Of a stretch of 64,000 nucleotides of DNA, positions 29,101-36,243 are shown piece by piece (the first letter of the stretch is position 1; every line of letters starts with the position of its first letter). The position numbers and the translations under genes are program-made. The stretch is from positions 62,001 through 126,000 of the forward strand of contig NZ_BOMZ01000079.1 of assembly GCF_016862455.1 (NCBI RefSeq), read 5' to 3'. This DNA comes from Actinoplanes utahensis. Lineage in GTDB: Bacteria > Actinomycetota > Actinomycetes > Mycobacteriales > Micromonosporaceae. Below the pieces are notes generated by a model. That model did no database searches and had not been told where the DNA came from. It saw nothing but the letters and a program-made list of their open reading frames with translations.

Positions 29101-30387
29101 ACCGGCCGGCCCAAGGGTGTCGTCGTGCCGCACCGTACGGTGGTCAACCTCTTCGCCAACCACGACCGTGACGTGCTCACCCCGGCCCGGCTGGACCGGC
29201 CCGGCGGCCGGCTGCGGATCGGGCACAACTGGTCGTTCGCCTTCGACGCCTCCTGGCAGCCGATGCTCGGCCTGCTCGGCGGGCACCACCTCGACCTGGT
29301 CACCGAGGAGGTCCGGCGCGACCCGGCCGCGCTCGTCTCGTTCATCAGGGACCGGGGGATCGACTTCATCGAGCTGGCGCCCTCGCACCTGGAGCAGCTG
29401 CTCGCCGCCGGCCTGGCCGAGGGCGGCCGGACCGGTCTCTCGGTGCTCGGCGTCGGTGGTGAGGCGATCCCGCAGCCGCTCTGGGAGAAGATGCAGCACC
29501 TGCCGGGCACTGCCGCGTTCAACTTCTACGGGCCGACCGAGTGCACCGTGGACGCGGTGGTGGCGAACGTGCGCGACTCGGCACGGCCGCTGATCGGCCG
29601 GGGCGTCACCAACAGCAGCCTCTACGTGCTGGACCACGCGCTGCGGCCGGTGCCGCCGGGTGTGGACGGCGAGCTCTACATCGCCGGGGCGCAGGTGGCC
29701 CGCGGCTATCACGGCCGGCCGGACCTGACCGCGGGCCGGTTCGTGGCCGACCCGTTCGGGCCGCCCGGCACCCGGATGTACCGCACCGGCGACGTGGTGC
29801 GGTGGACGGCGGACGGGCGGATCGACTTCGTCGGGCGTACCGACAACCAGGTCAAGATCCGGGGCTTCCGGATCGAGCTGGGGGAGATCGAGGCCGCGCT
29901 CGCCGCGCACCCCCGGGTCACGCAGGCCGCTCTGGACGTACGCGACGACAACGGTGTGAAGCGGCTCATCGGCTACGTGGTGGCGCCCGCCGACCTGGCG
30001 CCCGGTGACCTGCGGGCGTTCCTGGCCACCCGGCTGCCGGCGCACCTGATCCCGGCCGCGTTCGTGGTGCTCGGCGCCATGCCGGTCACCGTGAACGGCA
30101 AGATCGACCGGGCGGCGCTGCCGGCTCCGGTGATCGAGGGCAGCGGCCGGGCGCCGGTCACCGAGACCGAGCGGGTGCTCTGCGAGACGGTGGCCGAGGT
30201 GCTCGGCGTGTCCGGTGTGGGCGCCGACGACGACGTGTTCGACCTGGGTGCGGACAGCATCTCGGCGATGCGGCTGGTGGCCGTGGCGCGTACCCGTGGG
30301 GTGAGCCTGCGGACCCGTGATCTGTTCGCGGGCCGCACGGTGGAGGCCGTGGCGCGCCTCGCCGAAGCTCAGGTTAGGCTGCCCTAA
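23125..30387 (+). CDS. Two-module NRPS: C-A-T-E / C-A-T, no thioesterase
   Basis: The 2,420-residue protein starts at the GTG overlapping the previous stop (GTGA at 23125); a GTG at 23113 is possible. C5 (12-425, HHILLDG at 137) is of the D-acceptor type, fitting the E domain that ends the previous NRPS. A5 (443-891) has pocket D-T-E-D-V-G-L-V-D, almost the same as A2/A3, so again an ornithine-like or other basic residue. T5 Ser932; E5 (983-1389, HHLVIDG at 1100). C6 (1405-1826, HHILLDG at 1530) follows E5 properly. A6 (1841-2332) has pocket D-A-Q-E-V-G-F-V-D, not recognised but with an acidic centre. T6 has G-A-D-S-I with Ser2378. The protein ends about 40 residues after T6: there is no thioesterase, reductase or terminal condensation domain. 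Its last codons contain iron box 3. Confidence 0.95.
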   Translation: MSDKPAGLQDILPLSPLQEGFYFLSQFDDADVYTVQQVLELDGPVDADRLRDAIAGLLERYPNLRAAFRPRKTGEPVQLIPAKLEVPFSVVDLHPAALPRLLDQERGRRFDLAKPPLLRWVLVRLGEDTHRLVLTAHHILLDGWSGPLLVQDLLALYAGRALPPARAYRDHLAWVTRQDTAAARRAWAAHLAGVDEPTLLAPARPERRAVVPVEVSAAVPAGPLTAFARAHGVTLNTVVQTLWAILLGRFTGRDDVVFGATVSGRPASLPGAGEMVGLFINTVPVRVRLHPADTFLDTVQRVQAEQAGLLDHQHLSLSQIQRQAGGGTLFDTLVVFESYPVDDDSLAASQESAGLRITAVTGRDATHYPATLTVVPDPERVTFSLDYRPDEFSPEWAASLLEQLTGLAATLVADPSARPASVDTCPPPLVGEITAGPDEPVTDVFRRQVAATPSATALVSGGSSLSFAELGARVDALAASLVARGAGPERVVAVVLPRGVDAMVAWLAVLAAGAVYLPIDAGLPAERIDFMIADAGAVVVLRAGAGAEPGPAELPEVRLENAAYLLYTSGSTGRPKGVVADHANLANLYAAQRAIFPADRRIRAALTAALWVDTAFEGLLWLIAGHELHLIDDETRHDPALLAEYVATRRIDYLDVTPSFAEPLLPLLTTAPRYLVVGGEATGPALWSRLRETGSTVVNLYGPTECTVDALVAYAADSETPLVGGPIRNTRAYVLDAALRPADTGELYLAGAHLTRGYLGRAGLTATRFVADPFGAPGARMYRTGDLVRRVGAGLEFVGRTDDQVKLRGFRVELGEVQAALEAVPEVRQAAVVVRANRLIGYVTGDVDPAKLAARLTLPEHMVPAAFVVLDALPLTAAGKVDRRALPEPSISVGAAAARNPVEETLAGLFAQVLGLPAVGVEDGFFALGGDSILSLQLVARARAAGLRITPRQIFEQRTVAALAGVAEPVTARARPAVAATGPVPLTPAVGWLAEQGVPARFSQSMLWRTPAGLTRTTLTGMLRTLADTHELLRARWVGTHLDVPPPGVTPHLTVLPGDADVEHARAEAVARLDPAAGVMAVAVFFDAGDRPGRLLLVVHHLVIDGVSWRVLGDDLRTLGEGGTLAPAPTSFRAWATGLATVDRTAETGYWAEVLAGDEPPLGDRAVDPAIDTVGASRVVSVTLPRLTEVAARFRATVQEVLLGGLAVALAPRTGGSIRVQLEGHGRHEEAVPGADLSRTVGWFTTEYPVRLQVGREKPSTAVKRVKDQLRTVPGDGLGYGLLGLPATAAQVLFNYLGRFEDAAEGGDWTAVDGLGGDADPDSPMTHVLEINVAETGGALTAHLAYPEGVLDQASVAEIAARWDAALTELRDAPGGRSTADLPLLSLTQDDVDDLERRYPDLTDAWSLAPLQRGLYFLSSYDEAAGDVYTVQQVLDLSGPLDAARLRAAAAELFERHPNLRAGFVTSPSGVPVQVIPAHVELPWREVDGGDLDEILTEERGHFDLSRPPLLRWTLLRHGPDKHQLISTEHHILLDGWSGPLVVQDLLRVYAGAAGKTARPYREHLAWLATRDVRAAERAWRDALDGLTEATRVVPPDAGEAAGPGYLDARLPDELRTRLTALAREREVTLNTVVQAAWGVLLGGLTGRDDVVFGATVSGRESGLDGVEDMIGLFITTVPVRVRLRTGEPWHELLTRLQGEQSRLLEHHHLGLAEIQRAHGRGELFDTLTVFESYPVDAEGLAAGEASAGLTIEGVRQHDATHYPLTLVAGDEDGLVLNLEYRRDLFTAEQAGTLLDRLTGILSALAADPALPVGRTDVVAPAERQRMLVDWNADRTPVTASTLPAILNRWAAETPSAHALTVRDETLTYAAFAARVNRLARLLIERGAAPERRVALLLPRGVDIVVAIWAVLASGAAYVPIDPDYPADRIALMLDDADPVLVLTDRAHAGLLPASSPRLLVEDDPAAGYDGTPVPTDLTPDNAAYVIYTSGSTGRPKGVVVPHRTVVNLFANHDRDVLTPARLDRPGGRLRIGHNWSFAFDASWQPMLGLLGGHHLDLVTEEVRRDPAALVSFIRDRGIDFIELAPSHLEQLLAAGLAEGGRTGLSVLGVGGEAIPQPLWEKMQHLPGTAAFNFYGPTECTVDAVVANVRDSARPLIGRGVTNSSLYVLDHALRPVPPGVDGELYIAGAQVARGYHGRPDLTAGRFVADPFGPPGTRMYRTGDVVRWTADGRIDFVGRTDNQVKIRGFRIELGEIEAALAAHPRVTQAALDVRDDNGVKRLIGYVVAPADLAPGDLRAFLATRLPAHLIPAAFVVLGAMPVTVNGKIDRAALPAPVIEGSGRAPVTETERVLCETVAEVLGVSGVGADDDVFDLGADSISAMRLVAVARTRGVSLRTRDLFAGRTVEAVARLAEAQVRLP
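30369..30387 (+). promoter_or_regulatory. Iron box (DmdR/IdeR operator) 3, inside the NRPS 3' end
   Basis: TCAGGTTAGGCTGCCCTAA matches 16 of 19 positions of the iron-box consensus. It covers the last six codons of the second NRPS including its TAA stop, and lies just 2 bases before the ATG of the exporter gene. It would give the export/import genes their own iron-controlled promoter or act as a roadblock. Confidence 0.8.
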
Positions 30388-30389
30388 TC

Positions 30390-32024
30390 ATGAGGCGGAT
30401 TCTGGGCTGGGCCCTGCGCGACAGCGGCCCACGACTGAGTGTCGCCTGGCTCTTCGGGCTGCTCTACCAGGGCGGTCTGCTGGCCCTGCCGATCTGTCTG
30501 GGCCGCGCGCTCGACCAGGGCATCCGGCCCGGCGACGACGGGCGGCTGCTGTTCTGGGTGGGCGCCCTGCTGGCCGTCTCGGTGGCGCTCACCGCCGGCG
30601 AGTTCGGGATGCGCTGGTTCGGCGTGCTGGGCGCCTCGCGCACCGGCAACCGGCTGGTCGCCCGCCTCGCCGACCACGTGCTGCGGCTGGACCGCCACGG
30701 CGTCCAGCGCTACGGCTCCGGCGACCTGATCACCCGGTCCACTCGCGACGTCGAGGCGGTGCACACCTTCCTGGCCGGGGCGCCGACGCTGCTCAGCGGC
30801 CTGCTCGGCTGCGCCGCGGTGATCGTCTCGATCGCTCTGCTGGAGCCGGTCCTGGCCGTCGTCGGCCTGGCCACCCTGCCGCTGCTGGTGCTCGTCAACC
30901 TCTGGTACCCGCCCCGTTTCGAACGCTCCAACCAGCAGGTCTCGCAAGCGCACGCGGAACGCGCGGACGCGGTCGAGGACCTGCTCACCGCCGGCCTCGC
31001 GGCCCGCGGCCTGGGCGGCGAGCACATGCTGGTACGGCGCCATCACGAGCGCAGCGCGACGGTGACCGACCGGACGCTGAGCCTGGCCCGGATCACCGCG
31101 AACTGGTCCGCGCACGCCCCGTTCCTGCCCGCCCTCGCGCTCGCGGTGGGTGTGCTGGTCGGCGGTCTGTCCGTGCTGGACGGCGCCCTGACCGTCGGCG
31201 GGCTGGTCACCTTCGCCGGCTGGATGAGCCTGCTCAGCCTGCAGGTGGAGCGGATCACCGGCCGGTTCGCCCAGGTCGGCGCGGGCTGGACCGCCGCCGG
31301 CCGGATCGCCGAGGTGCTCGACATCGCGGTCGCGGTGACCGACCCGGACCGGCCCGTGCCGCTGCCCGCGCGCGGCGACCTGATCGCCACCGGCCTGCGC
31401 GCCGAGCTGCCCGGGCGCACGCTGACCTGGCCGGACCTGCACGTCACGGCGGGCGAGTTCGTCGCGATCACCGGGCCGGTCGGCACCGGCAAGACCACCC
31501 TGCTGCGCCTGCTGGCCCGGCTGGAGGACCCGGCGGCCGGAACCGTGCGGTACGGCGGTGTGCCGCTGCCCGGCGCCGCGCTCACCGACCTGCGCGCCCG
31601 GATCACCGGGGTTCCGCAGCGGCCGGTGCTGCTCTCCGGCACCATCGCCGACAACCTGCGGCTCGGCCGGCCCGAGCTGACCGACGAGGAGCTGCGGGCC
31701 GCGTGCCACGCAGCGGCCTTCGACGTGGACGCGCTGCCCGACGGCTACGCCACCGAGGTCGGCGAGCGCGGCGACGCGCTCTCCGGCGGCCAGGTCCAGC
31801 GGCTCGCCCTGGCCCGCGCGCTGCTGCGCCGCCCGTCCGTGCTGCTGCTCGACGACGTGACGTCGGCCGTGGACGGACCGACCGAGACGGCCCTCCTGGA
31901 CCGGCTGCGCGGCTGGCTCCCGGACGCCACCATCATCGCCGCGACCTCGCGCCCGGCCGTCGCCGAGCGCGCCGACCGGGTCATCGAGCTGCGGTCCGAC
32001 CTCGCGGAGGTGGCGCATGGCTGA
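30390..32024 (+). CDS. ABC exporter half-transporter with degenerate ATP site
   Basis: The 544-residue protein joins an N-terminal six-helix membrane domain (about 1-310) to an ATPase domain. Walker A is G-P-V-G-T-G-K-T-T, the signature L-S-G-G-Q and Walker B L-L-L-D-D. The catalytic Glu after Walker B is Asp, and the switch His is missing (A-T-S-R-P-A where the partner has I-A-H-R-Q-A). Such a non-consensus site is typical of one half of a heterodimeric type IV exporter, whose other half is the next gene (8-base overlap). By position it should export the siderophore. The ATG is 2 bases after the NRPS stop; iron box 3 covers the expected ribosome-site region. Confidence 0.92.
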   Translation: MRRILGWALRDSGPRLSVAWLFGLLYQGGLLALPICLGRALDQGIRPGDDGRLLFWVGALLAVSVALTAGEFGMRWFGVLGASRTGNRLVARLADHVLRLDRHGVQRYGSGDLITRSTRDVEAVHTFLAGAPTLLSGLLGCAAVIVSIALLEPVLAVVGLATLPLLVLVNLWYPPRFERSNQQVSQAHAERADAVEDLLTAGLAARGLGGEHMLVRRHHERSATVTDRTLSLARITANWSAHAPFLPALALAVGVLVGGLSVLDGALTVGGLVTFAGWMSLLSLQVERITGRFAQVGAGWTAAGRIAEVLDIAVAVTDPDRPVPLPARGDLIATGLRAELPGRTLTWPDLHVTAGEFVAITGPVGTGKTTLLRLLARLEDPAAGTVRYGGVPLPGAALTDLRARITGVPQRPVLLSGTIADNLRLGRPELTDEELRAACHAAAFDVDALPDGYATEVGERGDALSGGQVQRLALARALLRRPSVLLLDDVTSAVDGPTETALLDRLRGWLPDATIIAATSRPAVAERADRVIELRSDLAEVAHG

Positions 32025-33675
32025 GATCCGGATGCTGAACGAGGAACCCGAGCTGCGCGGCGTGCTGCGCCGGGTCTGGCCCTACCTGCGGCCGCACCGC
32101 CGGCTGCTGACCGCCGGGGTCACCGTCAACCTGCTCTCCACCCTCGCGCTCAGCCTGGTGCCGGCCGTCGTCGGCCGCGCCACCGACGCGCTCCTCGACC
32201 TGGACCGCGATCGGCTCCTGCAGCTGTGCGCGCTGCTGTTCGTCCTGGTCATCGCCCGGATGGTGCTGCTGCGCCAGGCCGAGATCCTGCTGGTGCGCCT
32301 GGGCGAGCGAGTGGTCCGCGACCTGCGCGACCGGGCGGTGGAGCGGCTCGCCGCCGCGCCGTTGCGCTTCCTGGAGACGCACCGCGGCGGAGACCTGCTG
32401 CAGCGGGTCACGGTCGAGGTCGCCGAGCTGGCCGCCTTCGTACGCCAGCAGATCCCCGACCTGATCTCGCTCACCGGCTACGTCGTGTTCACCGCCGTGG
32501 TGCTGTTCACCTCGTCCTGGCAGCTCGCGTCGCTGCTGGTGGTGCTCTTCGCGCCGGCGATGTGGCTCATCGGGCGGCGCTTCCGCCGGGCCGCCGGCGA
32601 CGCGTACGCCGGGGAGGCGGCCGCCGAGGCGCAGGTCACCGCCGCGGTGCGGGAGACCCTGGAGGCCCGCGAGCAGGTGCAGGCAGCCGACGCGGCCGGT
32701 CCGTGGCGGCAGCGGCTCGGCGAGCGCCTGGACGCCTGGTTCGCTGCGGTACGGCGTACCCAGAAGGCTCTGACCTGGCTGGAGACCGCCTGGATCGTGC
32801 AGGGGGTGGTGACCGCCGGACTGCTGCTGGCCGGCGGCGCGATGGTCGCGGCGCAGACCGTGACCGTCGGCGTGGTGGTGACGTTCGTGCTGGCCAGCCG
32901 GGAGCTGTTCAGCTCGGTCGACGACCTCACCTACGTGGCCGGTGAGCTGGTCGGCTCGCAGGTCGGCCTGGCCCGGCTGCTCGACCTGCTGGACGCGACC
33001 GAACCGCCGGCGCGCGAGCGGACCGGCGGCGGCGCGGGATCGGATCTGGCCGTCGAGGGCGTCTGCTTCGGCTACGGCCCGGACCGGGTGCTGCACGAGG
33101 TGAGCCTGGAGTTCCCGGCTGGTTCCCGGGTGGCCCTGGTGGGCGAGACCGGATCCGGCAAGACCACCCTCGCCAAGCTGCTCTGCGGGCTCTACACCCC
33201 GGACGCCGGCACGGTCCGCCTCGGCGGCACCGACCTGGCCGGGATGGACGAGCGGGAGCTGCGCCGCCGCCTGGTCCTGGTGCCGCAGCAGGTGCACCTG
33301 ATCACCGGGACGCTCGCCGAGAACCTGTTCACCGACGCGGACCCGATGCCGGCCGTCCGGCAGCTGGGGCTGGCCGACTGGGTGGCGTCGCTGCCCGACG
33401 GCCTGGACACCCACCTCGGCCCGCGCGGCGCCCACCTCTCCGCCGGGGAGCGGCAGCTGATCGGGCTGATCCGGGCCGCCCTGCTCACCCCCGACGTGGT
33501 GATCCTCGACGAGGCCACCGCCGACCTGGACCCGGCGACCGCGCACCGCATCGAGACCGCGGTCGCCCAGCTGCACACCGCCCGCACCCTGATCGTCATC
33601 GCCCACCGGCAGGCCACCATCGAGCGGTTCCCGTGCGTGGTACGCCTGGCCGGCGGCGTCCTGGCCGGAGCCTGA
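32017..33675 (+). CDS. ABC exporter half-transporter with canonical ATP site
   Basis: The 552-residue protein has six predicted membrane helices in its first 320 residues and an ATPase domain with Walker A G-E-T-G-S-G-K-T-T, signature L-S-A-G-E, Walker B V-V-I-L-D-E-A-T-A-D and the switch His in I-A-H-R-Q. The catalytic Glu and His are both present, so this half supplies the active residues of the pair. Gene order (NRPS, exporter pair, hydrolase, flavoprotein, importer) and the shared iron box point to siderophore export. It starts within the previous gene's last codons. Confidence 0.92.
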   Translation: MAEIRMLNEEPELRGVLRRVWPYLRPHRRLLTAGVTVNLLSTLALSLVPAVVGRATDALLDLDRDRLLQLCALLFVLVIARMVLLRQAEILLVRLGERVVRDLRDRAVERLAAAPLRFLETHRGGDLLQRVTVEVAELAAFVRQQIPDLISLTGYVVFTAVVLFTSSWQLASLLVVLFAPAMWLIGRRFRRAAGDAYAGEAAAEAQVTAAVRETLEAREQVQAADAAGPWRQRLGERLDAWFAAVRRTQKALTWLETAWIVQGVVTAGLLLAGGAMVAAQTVTVGVVVTFVLASRELFSSVDDLTYVAGELVGSQVGLARLLDLLDATEPPARERTGGGAGSDLAVEGVCFGYGPDRVLHEVSLEFPAGSRVALVGETGSGKTTLAKLLCGLYTPDAGTVRLGGTDLAGMDERELRRRLVLVPQQVHLITGTLAENLFTDADPMPAVRQLGLADWVASLPDGLDTHLGPRGAHLSAGERQLIGLIRAALLTPDVVILDEATADLDPATAHRIETAVAQLHTARTLIVIAHRQATIERFPCVVRLAGGVLAGA

Positions 33676-33676
33676 G

Positions 33677-34429
33677 ATGTTGCACCACGAGAAGTTCGGA
33701 TCCGGGCAGCCGGTCGTGCTGGTCCCGGGCGGCGGCGCCCGCGGCCGCACCTACGCGCTCTACCAGGTGCCGGCCCTGGTCGAGGCGGGCTATCAGGTCT
33801 ACATCGTCGACAACCGGCCGGATGCGCGGACCATCGGCGAGCTCGTCGCCGACCTGGCCGCCTTCGTGGAGCGGGTGGTCGGCGGCCCGTGCCGGCTGGC
33901 CGGCTCCTCGATGGGCGCGCACACCGTGCAGGAGCTGCTGGTCGCCCGCCCCGATCTGGCCGTGCAGGGGGTGCTGATGGCGTCCCGGGCCCGGCCGGAC
34001 GCGTTGTCGAAGGCGTACGCCGGCGCCGAACGTGAGCTGCGCGCCAGCGGCATCACCCTGCCGCCCGGGTTCGAGGCGCTGATCCGGGCCATGCAGAACC
34101 TGTCGCCGCGCACCCTCGCCGACGAGCAGAAGGCACAGGACTGGCTGGAGATCATCGAGCTGGCCGGCTCGTCCGGCCCGGCCACGCCGGAGGTGGCGGC
34201 GGTCGACTGGGACACCGACCGGCGCGACGCGTACCGCACGATCACCGTGCCCACCCTTGTCGTCTCCTTCGCCGACGACCTGGTCACGCCGGCCGCCCGC
34301 GGCCGTGAGCTCGCCGACAGCATTCCGGGCGCCCGGTACGCCGAGATCCCGGACGCCGGCCACTACGGCTACCTCGAACAGCCCGGCCCGGTCAACGAGG
34401 CCCTTCTCGCCTTCTTCAAGGAGATCTGA
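33677..34429 (+). CDS. Alpha/beta hydrolase, candidate siderophore esterase or release enzyme
   Basis: The 250-residue protein has the alpha/beta-hydrolase fold: nucleophile elbow G-S-S-M-G with Ser78, the acid in F-A-D-D-L-V-T-P and the catalytic His in D-A-G-H-Y-G-Y near the C-terminus, plus the oxyanion segment V-P-G-G-G at 17-20. It has no signal peptide, so it acts in the cytoplasm. It begins one base after the exporter stop. Two roles fit: release of the finished chain from the NRPS, which has no thioesterase domain, or hydrolysis of the ferric siderophore after uptake. It does not look like a classic type II thioesterase (no G-H-S-M-G). The sequence alone cannot decide. Confidence 0.85.
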   Translation: MLHHEKFGSGQPVVLVPGGGARGRTYALYQVPALVEAGYQVYIVDNRPDARTIGELVADLAAFVERVVGGPCRLAGSSMGAHTVQELLVARPDLAVQGVLMASRARPDALSKAYAGAERELRASGITLPPGFEALIRAMQNLSPRTLADEQKAQDWLEIIELAGSSGPATPEVAAVDWDTDRRDAYRTITVPTLVVSFADDLVTPAARGRELADSIPGARYAEIPDAGHYGYLEQPGPVNEALLAFFKEI

Positions 34430-34430
34430 C

Positions 34431-35234
34431 ATGAGCACCGAAGTCCGCGAGATCGAACTCGTCTGGCACGACCTGGTCCCGCGTCTGCTCACCGTGGTGC
34501 GCAACGAGCGGATCACCCCGAAGATGGCCCGGATCACGCTGACCGGCGACGACCTGGACGTCTTCGCGTACGCCGCCCCCGAGGACCACGTCAAGGTGTT
34601 CTTCCCGGAGCCCGGCGCCGAGCTGCCGGCGATGCCCACGATCGGTCCCGAGGGCTTCGAGCCGCCCGGCCCGGACGGCCCGCAGCCGATCTTCCGCGAC
34701 TACACGGTGCGCTACGTGCGCCGCGACGCCAAGGAGATCGACATCGACTTCGCGCTGCACGGGCACGGGCCGGGCGCCACCTGGGCCTCTACCGCGCGGC
34801 CCGGGCAGCGGATCGGCGTGCTGGGCCCGCGGGGGTCGTACCTGAACCCGCTCGACTTCGACTGGTACCTGGTGGCCGGCGACGAGACCGCCCTGCCCGC
34901 GCTGGGCGCCTGGCTGGAGCAGCTGCCGGCCGGCAAGCCGGTGATCGCGTACGCCGAGGTGGCCGACCCGGCCGAGGAACAGGACCTGGTGCGATCCGCC
35001 GACACCACGCTGACCTGGCTGCACCGCAGCGCCGGGCAGTCGCTGGGCGCCGCCCTCGCCGAGTTCCGGGCGCCGGCCGGCGCCGGCTACATCTGGGTGG
35101 CCGGCGAGGCCACCGCGCTCAAGCCGATCCGCCGGCACCTGCGCTCGCTGGGGCTGCCCCGCGACCACGTCGAGGTGGACGGCTACTGGAAGCGCGGCAT
35201 CGTCAACCTGGACCACCATGACGCTGACGACTGA
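34431..35234 (+). CDS. Siderophore-interacting protein (FAD ferric-siderophore reductase)
   Basis: The 267-residue protein belongs to the ViuB/YqjH/SIP family, which reduces Fe3+ in imported siderophores with NAD(P)H and so frees the iron. The FAD-binding motif is R-D-Y-T-V-R in the N-terminal barrel, and the C-terminal half carries the family block G-E-A-T-A-L-K-P-I-R-R-H-L-R, followed by G-Y-W-K-R-G. I chose the ATG at 34431, one base after the hydrolase stop and preceded by AAGGAG within that gene. Its end overlaps the permease start by 17 bases. Confidence 0.94.
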   Translation: MSTEVREIELVWHDLVPRLLTVVRNERITPKMARITLTGDDLDVFAYAAPEDHVKVFFPEPGAELPAMPTIGPEGFEPPGPDGPQPIFRDYTVRYVRRDAKEIDIDFALHGHGPGATWASTARPGQRIGVLGPRGSYLNPLDFDWYLVAGDETALPALGAWLEQLPAGKPVIAYAEVADPAEEQDLVRSADTTLTWLHRSAGQSLGAALAEFRAPAGAGYIWVAGEATALKPIRRHLRSLGLPRDHVEVDGYWKRGIVNLDHHDADD

Positions 35235-36243
35235 CACACCGGGACGGACCGTCCCCAAGCGCCTCCTCGGCCTGCTCGGGCTGGTCCTGCTCGCGGCGTT
35301 CGCGGTGCTGCTCAGCTTCGCCCTCGGCGCGCAGGACCTGCACCCGGCCGACGTGTGGCGGGCTCTGGTCAGCCCGGACGGCACCGACGCCACCGCCGTG
35401 GTCCGTGAGCTGCGCGCGCCGCGTACGGTCCTCGGCGTGATCGTCGGCCTCGCCCTCGGCGTGGCGGGCGCCCTGATCCAGGGACACACCCGCAACCCGA
35501 TCGCCGACCCGGGCCTGCTCGGCGTCTCGGCCGGCGCGTCGTTCGCGGTGGTCCTCGCCATCGGCGTGTTCAGCGTCGAGGCGTTCGGCGGCTACATCTG
35601 GTTCGCCTTCGCCGGCGCGCTGATCGCCAGCGTCCTGGTCTTCGGGGTGGGCGCCGGCAGCCGCGACGGGCCCACCCCGGTCACCCTGGCGCTGGCCGGC
35701 ATGGCGGTCAGCGCCCTGCTGTCGTCGTTCACCTCGTCGATGCTGGTCACCTCACCGGAGACACTGAACGTCTTCCGTTTCTGGATCATCGGCTCGCTCT
35801 CCGGCCGGGAGATCGAGACCGCCTGGCAGGTGGCGCCGTTCGTCGCGGCCGGCCTGCTGCTCGCCGCGGTGAACGCGCCCGCGCTCAACGCGCTCAGCCT
35901 CGGTGAGGACGTCGCCCGCGGCCTCGGCCAGAGCGTCGTCGCGGCCCGGGTCGCCGGCGTCGCCGCGATCATGCTGCTGACCGGCGCGGCCACCGCGGCC
36001 TGCGGCCCGATCGGGTTCGTCGGGCTGTTCGTGCCGCACCTGGCCCGCCTCCTCACCGGCCCCGACCACCGCTGGCTGCTGCCCTTCTCCGGCCTGCTGG
36101 GCGTCACCGCGGTGCTGCTCGCCGACGTGGCCGGCCGGCTCGTCGCCCGGCCCGCCGAGATCCAGACCGGCATCGTGCTCGCGGTCGCCGGGGCGCCCTT
36201 CTTCATCTGGCTGGTCCGCCGGGTCAGGCTGGTGCAGCTGTGA
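35218..36243 (+). CDS. FecCD-family iron-siderophore permease, subunit 1
   Basis: The 341-residue protein is a polytopic permease with about nine hydrophobic segments. The family signature is visible as A-L-I-Q-G-H-T-R-N-P-I-A-D-P-G-L-L-G followed by S-A-G-A-S. The cytoplasmic G-E-D-V-A-R-G-L-G loop is the contact to the ATPase. With the next gene it forms the membrane channel of the importer that takes up the ferric siderophore. It overlaps its neighbours on both sides, so translation is coupled. Confidence 0.95.
   Translation: MTLTTDTPGRTVPKRLLGLLGLVLLAAFAVLLSFALGAQDLHPADVWRALVSPDGTDATAVVRELRAPRTVLGVIVGLALGVAGALIQGHTRNPIADPGLLGVSAGASFAVVLAIGVFSVEAFGGYIWFAFAGALIASVLVFGVGAGSRDGPTPVTLALAGMAVSALLSSFTSSMLVTSPETLNVFRFWIIGSLSGREIETAWQVAPFVAAGLLLAAVNAPALNALSLGEDVARGLGQSVVAARVAGVAAIMLLTGAATAACGPIGFVGLFVPHLARLLTGPDHRWLLPFSGLLGVTAVLLADVAGRLVARPAEIQTGIVLAVAGAPFFIWLVRRVRLVQL

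Noticed and set aside
23074..30045. Long minus-strand open frame opposite the second NRPS
   Set aside because: Same cause: antisense shadow of a high-GC coding sequence, no ribosome site, no recognisable motif.
33677..34429. Type II thioesterase
   Set aside because: The nucleophile motif is G-S-S-M-G and not G-H-S-M-G, and the N-terminal P-x-A-G family block is missing; kept as a general alpha/beta hydrolase.
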